A stretch of 64,000 nucleotides of DNA from Rhizobium oryzicola (GCF_030504645.1 NZ_JAUKWQ010000002.1:372001-436000), one strand, 5' to 3'; counted from the first letter of the stretch, positions 49,573 to 58,980 are shown. Translations and numbers: made by a program. Notes: a model not told the origin generated them from the sequence alone.

Positions 49573-52383
49573 CTATTGTCCCAGCCGTTCCAGCAGTGCG
49601 GGAACATGCACCTGGTCGGACTTGTAGTTGCCGGTCAGCATATACATCATGATGTTCACGCCCGCGCGGTAGGCATATTCACGCTGTGTCTCATCCGGCG
49701 GCACGGTCGGCAGGATTGGCGAGCCTGCCGGATCGATCGCCCAGGCGCCGGCGAAATCATTGCCGGTGATCATGATCGGTGTCACCCCGTCGCCGGAGGA
49801 GGACATGCGTCCCGTCTGGCGCTGGCTTTCCTGCCGCGATTCTACCCAGAGCGGGCTTCCGGCATAGCGGCCCGGAAAGCTGCTCAACAGGAAGAAGGAG
49901 CGCGTCAGCACGTGGTCCTGCGGCACCGGCTCCAGCGGCGGAATATCGATATTGGCAAGCAGTTCCTGCAAGCGCTGGCCGTTGGGGCTCGGCATGCCGG
50001 AATCAACAGCGCTGAACTGGTCGCGCGTGTCGAAGAGCACGGTGCCGCCATTGCGCATATAGGCGTCGATGCGGGCAATGGCGGCCGCACTTGGCATGGG
50101 GGCCGTGGCTGAAATCGGCCAGTAGATGATTGGATAGAGCGACAGCTCATCCTTGGAGATATCGACGCCGACGGGATCGCCGGGCTCCAGCGCGGTGCGG
50201 AAGGTCAGGAACTGGCTGAGGCCTTCCAGCCCCTGCTCGGAAATCTTGTCCACATCTGCTTCGCCGGTAATGACATAGGCAAGATGGGTGACATCAAGGC
50301 GTTCCAGCAGTTGTTCGTCCCCCGGCTTGGCATCCGAGGCTTCCGCAGGGCGCGGGCCGACCGCATAGGTTAGGGCCGCGAGGGCCAGCAGCACGGTGAC
50401 CACTGCCCGCGCGCCCCGTGGCGTACGGGAGAATGCGCCGTGCAGGAAAAGCACGATCAGGCTATCGAGGAGCAGCAACGAGAGTGCGGCAATGAACAGG
50501 GCAGGGCGAAGCGATTTCGCTTCGGCTCCAGCCATCGCCTCCTGCTTGACCGCAAAGCCTGCAGCCGAGACATCGATGGGTGTCAGCGTTGCGCCAGAGG
50601 GCAGCAGATTGACCGCGGCAAAACCATCCTCGCTGCCATAGAGGCCGGGCGGATGATCGTTGCTGGCAATGGCGGTTTCGCCGTTTCGGATGCTGATCGG
50701 CTTGGCGGTGCTGGTATTGGCATCCAGAAGGCCGTCTGCCGTCAGCAGGCGATAGGGAGCCAGCGAAACGCCGCCCTCTCCAGCCTTGTCGGCGCTTTGC
50801 GCACCGCCCGCATGCGAGAGCTGCACCAGACGGCGGAGCATGTCCACGAAGGTACCCGAGAGCGGCAGGTTGGACCAGGAGGTATCGGCCGTGACGTGAA
50901 CGAGCACGATACGGCCGTTCTTGACTTCGCTTGTCGTCACCAGCGGCGTGCCGTCGGATAGGCTTGCCCAGGTACGGTCCGGCAGGTCAGGGGTTGGTTC
51001 CGCCAGAACCTGGCGGTTCACGAGCACATCGGTAGCTGGCGGCATGCCGGCAAAGGGACCTGTCTTTGGAAACTCCGAAAGCTTCTGCGGCTCGGACCAG
51101 GAGAGCGCGCCGCCGAAGGAACGTTCGCCCCGGCGCAGAACGACAGGCACCAGCGGGTCATCCGCAGGTGCGGCCGCCAGTCGTGGGCCGGCGAAACGGA
51201 TCAGAACACCACCACGCGCAATCCAGTCCTGCAAGGGCCTGGAGCTTTCGGGCGGCAGGCGGCCGATATCGGCCATGATGATGGCGGAAGGATTGGCGGC
51301 GAGGATGTCGGGAATGGTCTTGGATAGGTCCGCACCGCGCGGCTCGATCAGATCCGCATAGGGCTGCAGCGCGCGCTGGATGTAATAGAGCGGCAAAAGC
51401 AGCGGCTGCATGTCATTGCCCGTGTCACCCGCGAGAAGCGCCACGCGCCGGCGCTTGAACCCGTCATCCAGCAGATGCACGGCCCCGGCATTGCCTTGGC
51501 CCTCAATGGTGAGGCGGGCAAAATCATTGCGGATTTCGAAGGGCGCCTTGATCTCGGCCGTGGCGGTGCCAGCACCTGCTGCGAAGCTCAGCGGCGCGGT
51601 TGCCAGAACGCGACCCTGTTGGTCGACCGCATTCACCTGCAGATTGGAAGCGCCTGATGTGGAAAGCCTTGCGCCCGTGACAGTCATGCCATCGGCACCA
51701 TTGCTGGCAGCCGTCAGGGCCACGGCACCCGCACCATTGCCGGTGATGATGCGCGTATCGGCGGGCGAAAGCGCGGAAAGCGCCTTGAACATGTTCGCGT
51801 CGGAACCTGTTGCAATTCCATCCGAAAGTAAGGCCAGCGTGCCCGGTCTGTTGCCCTGAAACGCCTGCTGCATGGCCTCGCCTGCACGTGCCCTGTCCGG
51901 CACCAGCGGGCGGGGACGGGCAGCGGCCAGCTTCTCCCGCGCAACGGCGGCGCTGGTCGGCACGGCGTCATGCGTGGCTTCGGATGTGAAAACGATGGAA
52001 ACGGGCACGTCGGCCCGCTCGGCATCCTCAATCAACAGACGTGCCGTCTCCGTTCGCCTGTCCCAATCGGCGGGCGTTGCCCAGCTGTTGTCGACGATGA
52101 GCGCCAGTGGCCCGGCCTTGGAGAGCGTGCTGGTGCGCGGATTGATGACGGGATCAGCGATGGCCAGAATAATTGCGGTGGCCATCAGCATGCGCAGAAG
52201 CGTCAGCCACCAGGGGCTTTTGGCCGGTGTCTCCTGCCGCTTCAGCACTGTTGCCAGAATGGCAAGCGGCGGAAACACCTCTTCCTTCGGGCGCGGCGGG
52301 GTCAGCCGCAGCAGCCACCAGATGGCGGGAAGAACGATCAGCGCGCTCAGAATTGCGGGATAGGCAAAGGCGAATGCGCTCAT
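49573..52383 (-). CDS. BatA-N / DUF4159 membrane protein
   Basis: This 936-aa protein starts with the BatA aerotolerance N-terminal domain (FAYPAILSALIVLPAIWWLLRLTPPRPKEEVFPPLAIL), then a VWA-like region with a TM (MLMATAIILAIADPVINP; VDNSWATP), a long beta-rich middle, helices near 635-690 (FIAALSLLLLDSLIVLFLH; VVTVLLALAALTYAVG), and a C-terminal DUF4159 domain (LAYVITGEADVDKISEQGLEGLSQFLTFRTALEPGDPVGVDI and GTVLFDTRDQFSA). The VWA metal site is only partly kept. It overlaps the DUF58 gene by four bases. The function of such fusions is unknown; they pair with MoxR AAA+ ATPases. Confidence 0.88.
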   Translation of the reverse strand: MSAFAFAYPAILSALIVLPAIWWLLRLTPPRPKEEVFPPLAILATVLKRQETPAKSPWWLTLLRMLMATAIILAIADPVINPRTSTLSKAGPLALIVDNSWATPADWDRRTETARLLIEDAERADVPVSIVFTSEATHDAVPTSAAVAREKLAAARPRPLVPDRARAGEAMQQAFQGNRPGTLALLSDGIATGSDANMFKALSALSPADTRIITGNGAGAVALTAASNGADGMTVTGARLSTSGASNLQVNAVDQQGRVLATAPLSFAAGAGTATAEIKAPFEIRNDFARLTIEGQGNAGAVHLLDDGFKRRRVALLAGDTGNDMQPLLLPLYYIQRALQPYADLIEPRGADLSKTIPDILAANPSAIIMADIGRLPPESSRPLQDWIARGGVLIRFAGPRLAAAPADDPLVPVVLRRGERSFGGALSWSEPQKLSEFPKTGPFAGMPPATDVLVNRQVLAEPTPDLPDRTWASLSDGTPLVTTSEVKNGRIVLVHVTADTSWSNLPLSGTFVDMLRRLVQLSHAGGAQSADKAGEGGVSLAPYRLLTADGLLDANTSTAKPISIRNGETAIASNDHPPGLYGSEDGFAAVNLLPSGATLTPIDVSAAGFAVKQEAMAGAEAKSLRPALFIAALSLLLLDSLIVLFLHGAFSRTPRGARAVVTVLLALAALTYAVGPRPAEASDAKPGDEQLLERLDVTHLAYVITGEADVDKISEQGLEGLSQFLTFRTALEPGDPVGVDISKDELSLYPIIYWPISATAPMPSAAAIARIDAYMRNGGTVLFDTRDQFSAVDSGMPSPNGQRLQELLANIDIPPLEPVPQDHVLTRSFFLLSSFPGRYAGSPLWVESRQESQRQTGRMSSSGDGVTPIMITGNDFAGAWAIDPAGSPILPTVPPDETQREYAYRAGVNIMMYMLTGNYKSDQVHVPALLERLGQ

Positions 52384-53300
52384 GAGCGACCTCCGCCCGC
52401 GATCTGCGGCGGATTGCCGGAGAGATAGCCATGCAGGGCCACCAGCGCCTCGGAGGCTAGATGATCGGTGCGGTGGAAGGCGAAAGTCCAGCCCATCTGC
52501 CGCAGCGACTGCCCAAGGCTTGTGCGTCTGGCCAGATAGGCCTGCTGGTAATCCTCGCGAATGGTTTCGGCTCTGCCGGAAACAAGCTTTTCGCCCGTCT
52601 CGGGATCTGTAAATTCGGTGCGGCCGCTATAGGGGAAGCTTTCTTCCGCCGGGTCCGCGATCTCGACCACATGGCCGCGAAGCCCGCGCCGGGCGAGCGG
52701 CGAGATGCGCTCCATGATCCGGTCGGCATCGTCAAGAAAATCGCCAATCAGCACGATGTCGCTTGCTCCGCGGATCATGCCCGTATCCGGCAGGCCTTCG
52801 GTCGGCGGTGCATGCATGATGGCCACAGCCAGCCGTTCGGCAGCGTTGCGGGCGGAGATCGGTTCCATCACGCCGGGGCAGCCGATCCGTTCGCCGGAGC
52901 GCGCCAGGACTTCCGCCAGCGCCAGCATGATGACCAGCGCCCGGCTTTCCTTGGAAACCGAGCACAGCGTCGATTTGTACATCATGGAGGGGGACATGTC
53001 GGCCCACAGCCAGACCGTATGGGCGGCTTCCCACTCCCGGTCGCGCACATACATATGGTCGTCGCGGGCGGATCGGCGCCAGTCGATCCGCGACAGGCTT
53101 TCGCCGTCCGTATAGGGGCGGAACTGCCAGAAGTTTTCGCCGATGCCGCGCTTGCGCCGTCCATGCCAGCCGGCAATGACCGTGTTGGCAATGCGGCGCG
53201 CCTCGACCATGCAATCCGGCACCAGGGCTGCACGCTGCCTGGCTCTCGCCAGCACTTCATTGCCGGGGGTCTGCTGGACGATCTGGCCTATCGACGCCAC
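52380..53300 (-). CDS. DUF58 protein
   Basis: This 306-aa protein carries the DUF58 signature GRRKRGIGENFWQFRPYTDGESLSRIDWRRSARDDHMYVRDREWEAAHTVWLWADMSPSM, including the DxSxS-like start of a VWA fold (ADMSPSMMY) used for metal-dependent protein binding. Proteins of this kind are the partners of MoxR ATPases. It lies 45 bases after moxR and overlaps the DUF4159 gene by four bases, so the three are one unit. No membrane segment is obvious. Confidence 0.92.
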   Translation of the reverse strand: MASIGQIVQQTPGNEVLARARQRAALVPDCMVEARRIANTVIAGWHGRRKRGIGENFWQFRPYTDGESLSRIDWRRSARDDHMYVRDREWEAAHTVWLWADMSPSMMYKSTLCSVSKESRALVIMLALAEVLARSGERIGCPGVMEPISARNAAERLAVAIMHAPPTEGLPDTGMIRGASDIVLIGDFLDDADRIMERISPLARRGLRGHVVEIADPAEESFPYSGRTEFTDPETGEKLVSGRAETIREDYQQAYLARRTSLGQSLRQMGWTFAFHRTDHLASEALVALHGYLSGNPPQIAGGGRS

Positions 53301-53345
53301 GCCTGTTCCTTTATTCTCTTCTGATATCGCAATGCGGGTGCGCGG

Positions 53346-54371
53346 TCAGCCGCGCGCCTGCTTCACCAATCCTGCAATCACGTCACGAACCGACATGCCT
53401 TCAGCACGCGCCGCAAAGGTCAGCGCCATGCGGTGCTCCAGCACGGGTTCGGCCAGCGCGTGAACATCATCGAGCGAGGGCGCAAGCCGGCCCTCGTAAA
53501 GCGCACGGGCACGGGCGCACAGCATCAGCGCCTGACCGGCACGCGGGCCCGGACCCCAGGCCACATGCCTGTCGGTCATCGTATTGCCATGGCCGGGACG
53601 GGCGGAGCGCACCAGCGAAAGGATCGCGTCCACCACCTTGTCGCTGACCGGCATCTGGCGGATCAGGGTCTGGATTTCCTGCAGGCGGCTTGCATCGATC
53701 ACCCCATGCGCCTTGGCTTCGGAAAGGCCGGTGGTCTCAAGCAGGATCTGCCGCTCGGCGGCGAGATCGGGATAGAGAACATCCACCTGCAACAGGAAGC
53801 GGTCGAGCTGCGCTTCCGGCAGGGGATAGGTGCCTTCCTGCTCCAGCGGGTTCTGGGTTGCCAGAACGTGGAAGGGGGCGGGCAGGTCATAGCGCTGGCC
53901 GGCGACCGTGATGTGGTATTCCTGCATGGATTGCAGCAGGGCCGACTGGGTGCGGGGGCTGGCTCGGTTGATTTCGTCCGCCATCAGAAGCTGGGCGAAG
54001 ACGGGTCCCTTGACGAAGCGGAAGGAGCGGCGCCCGCTCTCGTCCTGGTCCATTACTTCGCTGCCGAGAATATCCGATGGCATCAGGTCCGGCGTGAACT
54101 GGATGCGGTTGGCGTTGAGGCCGAGCACGGTGCCGAGCGTGTTGACCAGCTTGGTCTTGGCAAGACCCGGCACGCCGACGAGGAGCGCATGACCGCCGGA
54201 GAGAACCGCGATCAGCGTGTTCTCCACCACCTGTTCCTGACCGAAGATGACCTTTGCAACTTCCTTGCGGATCGTGGCGATATCGTGCAGCGCGGCCTCG
54301 GCAGCGGCAACCATCGCCTTCTCGTCCAGAGGAGTTTCGGGAGAAGTCATGACGCCCATAGCGGTCTCCAT
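53346..54371 (-). CDS. MoxR-family AAA+ ATPase
   Basis: This 341-aa ATPase has VIFGQEQVVENTLIAVLSGGHALLVGVPGLAKTKLV (Walker A-like GVPGLAKT), QFTPDLMPSDILGSE, the Walker B LLMADEINRASPRTQSALLQSMQE and sensor 1 VLATQNPLEQEGTYPLPEAQLDRF, all MoxR hallmarks. MoxR ATPases act as chaperones for metalloenzyme or envelope complex assembly. It heads a five-gene leftward operon (moxR, DUF58, BatA/DUF4159, 689-aa membrane protein, GNAT) and is divergent from the DUF1285 gene. ATG 54371 or an inner ATG may start it. Confidence 0.95.
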   Translation of the reverse strand: METAMGVMTSPETPLDEKAMVAAAEAALHDIATIRKEVAKVIFGQEQVVENTLIAVLSGGHALLVGVPGLAKTKLVNTLGTVLGLNANRIQFTPDLMPSDILGSEVMDQDESGRRSFRFVKGPVFAQLLMADEINRASPRTQSALLQSMQEYHITVAGQRYDLPAPFHVLATQNPLEQEGTYPLPEAQLDRFLLQVDVLYPDLAAERQILLETTGLSEAKAHGVIDASRLQEIQTLIRQMPVSDKVVDAILSLVRSARPGHGNTMTDRHVAWGPGPRAGQALMLCARARALYEGRLAPSLDDVHALAEPVLEHRMALTFAARAEGMSVRDVIAGLVKQARG

Positions 54372-54530
54372 CAGGCTCTGGAGCCGGTCATCTGCCGGCT
54401 TTGCGAATCATTCCAGTCACTCAAGCGGCCTATCGCATCCAACTTATTCCCGCGAGGGCGGCTGACAAGAACGATGTGAATGACTATCTCGTGAGAGACA
54501 GCCGCTTAACCCAGAACGGTGACGGAAAAT

Positions 54531-55154
54531 ATGGCAGGCGAGATAATAAATTCGGCCGCAGATGCCGCAGGCCTTGCCGCGATGATTGCGCGCGCAGCGG
54601 AGCAAACGGGCGGTACAACGCGCGGTTTGCCTCCGGTTGAGCGCTGGAATCCGCCTTTTTGCGGCGATTTGGACATGGAGATCCGCGCCGACGGCACTTG
54701 GTTCTATCTCGGCACGCCGATCGGGCGGGCGCCGCTGGTGCGGCTTTTTTCCACAGTTTTGCGCAAGGACGAAGACGGCAAGACCTACCTTGTCACGCCT
54801 GTGGAAAAGGTTGGCATCAAGGTGGAGGATGCGCCTTTCCTCGCCGTTGAGATGACAATCACAGAGAAAGAGGGTGAGCGTGTGCTCACCTTCCGCACCA
54901 ATGTGGGTGATGTGGTGGAGGCGGGCGCCGATCATCCGCTGCGCTTCGACATCGCGGGCGAGAACCGCGAACTGAAGCCCTATCTTCATGTTCGCGGCCG
55001 CCTGGAGGCGCTTGTCAGCCGCGCCGTGATGTATGATCTGGTCGAACTTGGCGAAGTGATCGACATGGATGGCGTGGAGATGTTCGCGATCTCCTCCGGT
55101 GGCCGCCGTTTCCCGATCATGCCCGCTGCCGAACTGGAACAGCTTTCGAAATGA
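54531..55154 (+). CDS. DUF1285 protein
   Basis: This 207-aa protein matches DUF1285: PPVERWNPPFCGDLDMEIRADGTWFYLGTPIGRAPLVRLFSTVLRKDEDGKTYLVTPVEKVGIKVEDAPFLAVEM. Structures of the family show two small beta domains with no known activity. ATG 54531 is used; a GTG at 54519 is an alternative. It overlaps the NUDIX gene by four bases, and the DUF1285-NUDIX-cca run is typical of Rhizobiales, so a link to CoA or RNA metabolism is suggested by context only. Confidence 0.9.
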   Translation: MAGEIINSAADAAGLAAMIARAAEQTGGTTRGLPPVERWNPPFCGDLDMEIRADGTWFYLGTPIGRAPLVRLFSTVLRKDEDGKTYLVTPVEKVGIKVEDAPFLAVEMTITEKEGERVLTFRTNVGDVVEAGADHPLRFDIAGENRELKPYLHVRGRLEALVSRAVMYDLVELGEVIDMDGVEMFAISSGGRRFPIMPAAELEQLSK

Positions 55155-55789
55155 CACGCAGTGCATCCTATTATTCGGCGGAGGAGTTTCGCCGCCGTGC
55201 CCTTCATCAGACAGGCCATCCGCTGGATGTAGCCTCCGGCCATCATGGCGACCATCTGCTCAATCCCGGCATTGTTGCGCATGTGGCTGGGCAGACGCTG
55301 AAAGATGCTGCCGTGCTGGTGCCCGTGGTGGATGATGCCGACGGTGCAAAGGTGATCCTGACGCAGCGCACGGCGACCTTGCGCAAGCATTCCGGCCAGA
55401 TCGCCTTTCCGGGCGGAGCCGTCGACCCGGAAGATCAATCGGTGGAGCAGGCGGCTTTACGCGAGGCAGAAGAGGAGATCGGCCTCGACCGGACCTTTGT
55501 GGAGCCGGTGGCGCGCCTGCCGGATTATTTCGCAGCGACTGGCTTTCGCATCACGCCGGTGCTTGCGGTCGTCCAGCGCGGCTTTACGCTAACCCCGAAT
55601 CCGGCCGAAGTGGCTGACGTGTTCGAGGTGCCCCTGTCCTTCCTGATGGACCCGGAGAACCATTTGCGTGGCAGCCGGGAATGGGAAGGCAAGCTGCGCC
55701 ATTTCTACCAGATGCCGTATCGGGAGCGGAACATCTGGGGTATCACCGCCGGAATTCTGCGCACGCTGTATGAAAGGCTATATGCATGA
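55151..55789 (+). CDS. CoA pyrophosphatase (NUDIX hydrolase)
   Basis: This 212-aa protein has a full NUDIX box: G-A-V-D-P-E-D-x8-REAEEEIGL (FPGGAVDPEDQSVEQAALREAEEEIG), preceded by RTATLRKHSGQIAFPGG, the UPF0035 CoA-type motif. It should hydrolyse CoA and its derivatives to phosphopantetheine and 3',5'-ADP. It overlaps the genes on both sides by four bases, a tight translational coupling with DUF1285 and cca. Confidence 0.92.
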   Translation: MTRSASYYSAEEFRRRALHQTGHPLDVASGHHGDHLLNPGIVAHVAGQTLKDAAVLVPVVDDADGAKVILTQRTATLRKHSGQIAFPGGAVDPEDQSVEQAALREAEEEIGLDRTFVEPVARLPDYFAATGFRITPVLAVVQRGFTLTPNPAEVADVFEVPLSFLMDPENHLRGSREWEGKLRHFYQMPYRERNIWGITAGILRTLYERLYA

Positions 55790-57039
55790 CGAGCCTTGCC
55801 GACCAAACCTGGCTCAAGGATGAGGGCGTCCAGCGCGTCTTCTCACTGCTCAATGCGGATGGCGGGGAGGGCCGCGTCGTGGGCGGTGCCGTGCGCAACG
55901 CCTTGATGGGCCTTGCCATTTCGGATGTGGATTTCGCCACCACGGTTTTGCCTGACGATGTGATGACACGGGCACAAGCTGAGGGCATCAAGGCCGTGCC
56001 GACCGGGATCGACCATGGCACCGTGACGCTTGTCATCAACGGGCGCGGGCTCGAGGTAACGACGCTGCGCCGCGACGTGGCGACCGATGGCCGTCATGCC
56101 AAGGTGGAATTCGGTACCGACTGGCAGACGGATGCGGATCGGCGCGATTTCACCATGAACGCGCTCTATGCGACTGCGGATGGCCGCGTTATCGATCTGG
56201 TGAATGGGCTCGCGGATATCGAGACGAAGACCATCCGCTTCATCGGTGATGCGGCGACGCGCATCGCCGAGGATTACCTGCGCGTGCTGCGCTTCTTCCG
56301 CTTCTTTGCCTATTACGGTTCCGGGCGGCCTGATGCGGATGGTCTGCGGGCCGTCGCGCGGGCGCGCGATCATCTGGATGGCCTGTCGGCGGAACGTGTC
56401 TGGGCAGAGTTGAAGAAGCTGTTTTCCGCCACGGACCCCGCACGGGCACTGCTTTGGATGCGGCAATCCGGCGTGCTGACCGCTGTGCTGCCCGAGACGG
56501 AGAAGTGGGGCATCGATGCCATTCATGGGCTTGTCGCCGCCGAGCACTCGCTGGGCTGGGCGCCGAACCCACTGCTGCGGCTGGCCGCCATCGTTCCGCC
56601 GGATGAGGTGCGCCTTGCGGACCTCGCCAAGCGGCTCAGGCTCTCCAACGCCGATGCCGCGGTTCTGAAGGCCTGGGCGCAAGCGCCTGCGGCCAATGCG
56701 GATCTGGCGGAAACCGCGCTCGACCGGCAGCTCTATAAATCGGGCGCGACCGGGCCGGTCATGCGCCTGATGCTGGCATTGGCAAGCGCACGCGTTGCCG
56801 CCGAAGCGAGTGATGACGAGATGCGGAAAGCTGCGAAATTGTCGATGCTTCTCAAGCGGGCCGAGAAATTCAAGAAACCGAGCTTCCCTTTATCTGGGGC
56901 AGACCTGATTGCCGAAGGCGTGCAGGCGGGCCCAGAGATGGGCAGGCTTCTCTCGGAGCTTGAGGCTCTCTGGGTAGAACGCAATTTCACGCTGGATCGC
57001 AATGCCCTGCTGGAAAAGCTGAAAGACCTTCGTTCGTAG
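55786..57039 (+). CDS. cca: CCA tRNA nucleotidyltransferase
   Basis: This 417-aa class II nucleotidyltransferase has the GGAVRNALMG phosphate loop (about residues 26-35), the catalytic DVDFATT (the D-x-D metal pair), RRDFTMNALYA and the EDYLRVLRFFRFFAYYG RNA-binding start, and a helical C-terminal part. It adds or repairs the 3'-CCA of tRNAs. An HD domain is absent, as in most alphaproteobacterial forms. It is the last gene of a coupled trio; a RIME-like element follows 48 bases downstream. Confidence 0.94.
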   Translation: MTSLADQTWLKDEGVQRVFSLLNADGGEGRVVGGAVRNALMGLAISDVDFATTVLPDDVMTRAQAEGIKAVPTGIDHGTVTLVINGRGLEVTTLRRDVATDGRHAKVEFGTDWQTDADRRDFTMNALYATADGRVIDLVNGLADIETKTIRFIGDAATRIAEDYLRVLRFFRFFAYYGSGRPDADGLRAVARARDHLDGLSAERVWAELKKLFSATDPARALLWMRQSGVLTAVLPETEKWGIDAIHGLVAAEHSLGWAPNPLLRLAAIVPPDEVRLADLAKRLRLSNADAAVLKAWAQAPAANADLAETALDRQLYKSGATGPVMRLMLALASARVAAEASDDEMRKAAKLSMLLKRAEKFKKPSFPLSGADLIAEGVQAGPEMGRLLSELEALWVERNFTLDRNALLEKLKDLRS

Positions 57040-57087
57040 CATCAAGACGAAGTTGTGGGGATTGCTGCTGCGGTGGGAAGTTCCAAG

Positions 57088-57205
57088 CCCCCTCTCCCCG
57101 CATGCGGGGAGAGGGTTGGGGTGAGGGGCAATAAACATCGGGATTTTCAGAAGTTCGCCCCTCATCCGGCTGCCGCCACCTTCTCCCCGTTCTGACGGGA
57201 GAAGG
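57088..57205. repeat. RIME-like intergenic palindromic element, copy 3
   Basis: It has the same orientation and parts as copy 1: a CCTCTCCCCGCATGCGGGGAG hairpin, GGTTGGGGTGAGGGGC, a short variable middle (ATAAACATCGGGATTTTCAG), CGCCCCTCATCCGGCTGCCG and a TTCTCCCCGTTCTGACGGGAGAA hairpin. It lies between the convergent cca and DUF1059 genes. Confidence 0.85.
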
Positions 57206-57273
57206 AAAGCTGCCGGGCCGTCTTGCCTCAATCTCTGCAATCAACAATGGCACGTGGCTTGCCATGCGTGATA

Positions 57274-57468
57274 TCACGCTTGCGTGGTCACGACCGGTTC
57301 ATTCCGGATGCGGGCCTTTATGGCCTCCACCATGCTTTCGCGGATGATATCTTCCTGATGGGCGGTCCGGATGTGTTCAACGGCGCGACGCGTCACCTCG
57401 GCGTCTTCTTCCGCCCTGGTGTGCCAATCGCAACCGGGAACCAGGGTTCCGCATTCAAACAGTCTCAT
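57274..57468 (-). CDS. DUF1059 small protein
   Basis: This 64-aa protein starts MRLFECGTLVPGCDWHTRAEEDAEVTRRAVEHIRTAH, the DUF1059 pattern with Cys-Gly, V-PGC and H-x-x-x-x-H, which suggests a small metal- or ligand-binding protein of unknown role. ATG 57468 has GGAGG 9 bases upstream; the longer frame to 57543 is not supported. A second small unknown gene lies upstream on the same strand. Confidence 0.8.
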   Translation of the reverse strand: MRLFECGTLVPGCDWHTRAEEDAEVTRRAVEHIRTAHQEDIIRESMVEAIKARIRNEPVVTTQA

Positions 57469-57569
57469 GATGCTTTCCTCCGTCAATTGGACTGAACGCG
57501 TCTCCTCCAAAACGCGTCCATCCGTCCAACGGCGAAAGCTCATGGCCGTTCCATCACGACCGCTTGCAG

Positions 57570-57824
57570 CTACTCTGAAAGCGCCCAGGCGTGAAAAACG
57601 GAAGGATGCGCCTGGCCTGGTTGAGACAGGTTGGCGTCATTGGCGCCCCGCTTCATTTCGCCTGAAAGTTGTTTCCTGATCTGCTCTACGTAGAACGAAT
57701 GCGGCAGGTCAGTGTCACTGCGGGCTCTGAGTTCCGCAGCCATGCGGTCGATCATTTCGGGAGTATTGAGCGCCCGTTCGGTTTCGGGTCTCGGGGGTAC
57801 TGCTACGCTTTTCGATGTGACCAT
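57570..57824 (-). CDS. Small hypothetical protein
   Basis: This 84-aa protein has a strong ribosome site (GGAGGAGATCGCA before ATG 57824). The part LNTPEMIDRMAAELRARSDTDLPHSFYVEQIRKQL should be helical. I recognise no family. It lies between hemF and the DUF1059 gene on the same strand, 102 bases before the DUF1059 start, and may be in one transcript with it. Confidence 0.65.
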   Translation of the reverse strand: MVTSKSVAVPPRPETERALNTPEMIDRMAAELRARSDTDLPHSFYVEQIRKQLSGEMKRGANDANLSQPGQAHPSVFHAWALSE

Positions 57825-57906
57825 TGCGATCTCCTCCGGTGCAGTCTGCTAAAAGCTAGCACCGGCAGGATGATTCGGATATCTCATTTGTCAATTCAAA
57901 TCGTGA

Positions 57907-58821
57907 TCACGGCCAGCGAACCACAGGTGGTAGCGATGACAAAATTGACTCCACATTACCGCCGGTCTTCAAGCCGAAGATCGTGCCACGGTCATAGAGC
58001 AAATTGAACTCCACATAGCGTCCGCGGCGAATCAGTTGCTCGTCACGATCCTCTTCGGTCCATGTCTCGTTAAAGTTGTTGCGCACAATCTTGGGGTAGA
58101 CCATGTGGAAGGCGCGGCCCACATCCTGCACGAAGGCGAAGTTCGCGTCCCAGCCACCTTTTTCCGTTTCCGGGTACAGCCAGTCGAAGAAGATGCCGCC
58201 GATGCCGCGCGGTTCGTTGCGGTGTTTCAGGAAGAAATATTCGTCACACCAGGCCTTGTACCGCTCGTAATCGGCAACCGTCTCGTGACGGCGGCAAGCG
58301 ATTTCCATGGCGCGATGGAACACCTGGGTGTCCGGGTCCGTCTGGGTGCGACGACGTCCGAGAACCGGGGTCAGGTCAGCCCCACCACCGAACCATGTAC
58401 CCGTGGTGACCACCATGCGGGTGTTCATGTGAACGGCAGGAACGTTCGGGTTCACCGGATGGGCAATCAGCGAAATACCCGATGCCCAGAAACGCGGGTC
58501 GTCAGAAGCGCCCGGCATCTGCTTGCGGAACTCTTCCGAGAATTCGCCGTGAACGGTGGAGGTATGGACGCCAACCTTTTCAAACACGCGACCGGCCATC
58601 ATCGACATGCGCCCGCCACCGCCGGCACCGCCATCGCGCAACCAGTCCTTCCGCTCGAATCGGCCGGGTTCCTGATCGGACAACGGCCCAGCCAGTTCGT
58701 CCTCCAAAGCCTCGAATCTCGCGCAGATGGTATCGCGCAGGCTTTCGAACCAGCCGCGCGCGGTTTCCTTGCGCTCTTCGATATCGTCCGGCAACTCGGC
58801 TGGAATGTTCGGCCTTTCCAT
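57907..58821 (-). CDS. hemF: Oxygen-dependent coproporphyrinogen III oxidase
   Basis: This 304-aa enzyme converts coproporphyrinogen III to protoporphyrinogen IX with O2, late in heme synthesis. [62 protein letters not shown], and the C-terminal [35 protein letters not shown] are the family signature, with the conserved His pair visible. ATG 58821 has GGAGAGGA upstream. Rhizobia usually also carry oxygen-independent HemN; this one would serve aerobic growth. Confidence 0.97.
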   Translation of the reverse strand: MERPNIPAELPDDIEERKETARGWFESLRDTICARFEALEDELAGPLSDQEPGRFERKDWLRDGGAGGGGRMSMMAGRVFEKVGVHTSTVHGEFSEEFRKQMPGASDDPRFWASGISLIAHPVNPNVPAVHMNTRMVVTTGTWFGGGADLTPVLGRRRTQTDPDTQVFHRAMEIACRRHETVADYERYKAWCDEYFFLKHRNEPRGIGGIFFDWLYPETEKGGWDANFAFVQDVGRAFHMVYPKIVRNNFNETWTEEDRDEQLIRRGRYVEFNLLYDRGTIFGLKTGGNVESILSSLPPVVRWP

Positions 58822-58980
58822 GTCGATCCTCTCCTGCACCCAAATCGCGTGCCACGTCGCCAATCTCCTGCATGGCTTACCCGAGGCTCTCTAGCTTTCG
58901 CAACTGCTCTTTGGCTGCAGTCGATTCGACTCTGCCCTCAGTTCCGCTATTATCCGGTTTACCTGTAATGGGGAGATCGC

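Noticed and set aside
48516..49652. 378-codon plus-strand frame
   Set aside because: It is antisense to the 689-aa membrane protein and gives a Ser/Arg-rich sequence without domain features.
5035..57205. CRISPR array reading of the hairpin repeats
   Set aside because: The three related repeats are single copies about 16-36 kb apart with internal palindromes, not clustered repeats with spacers.
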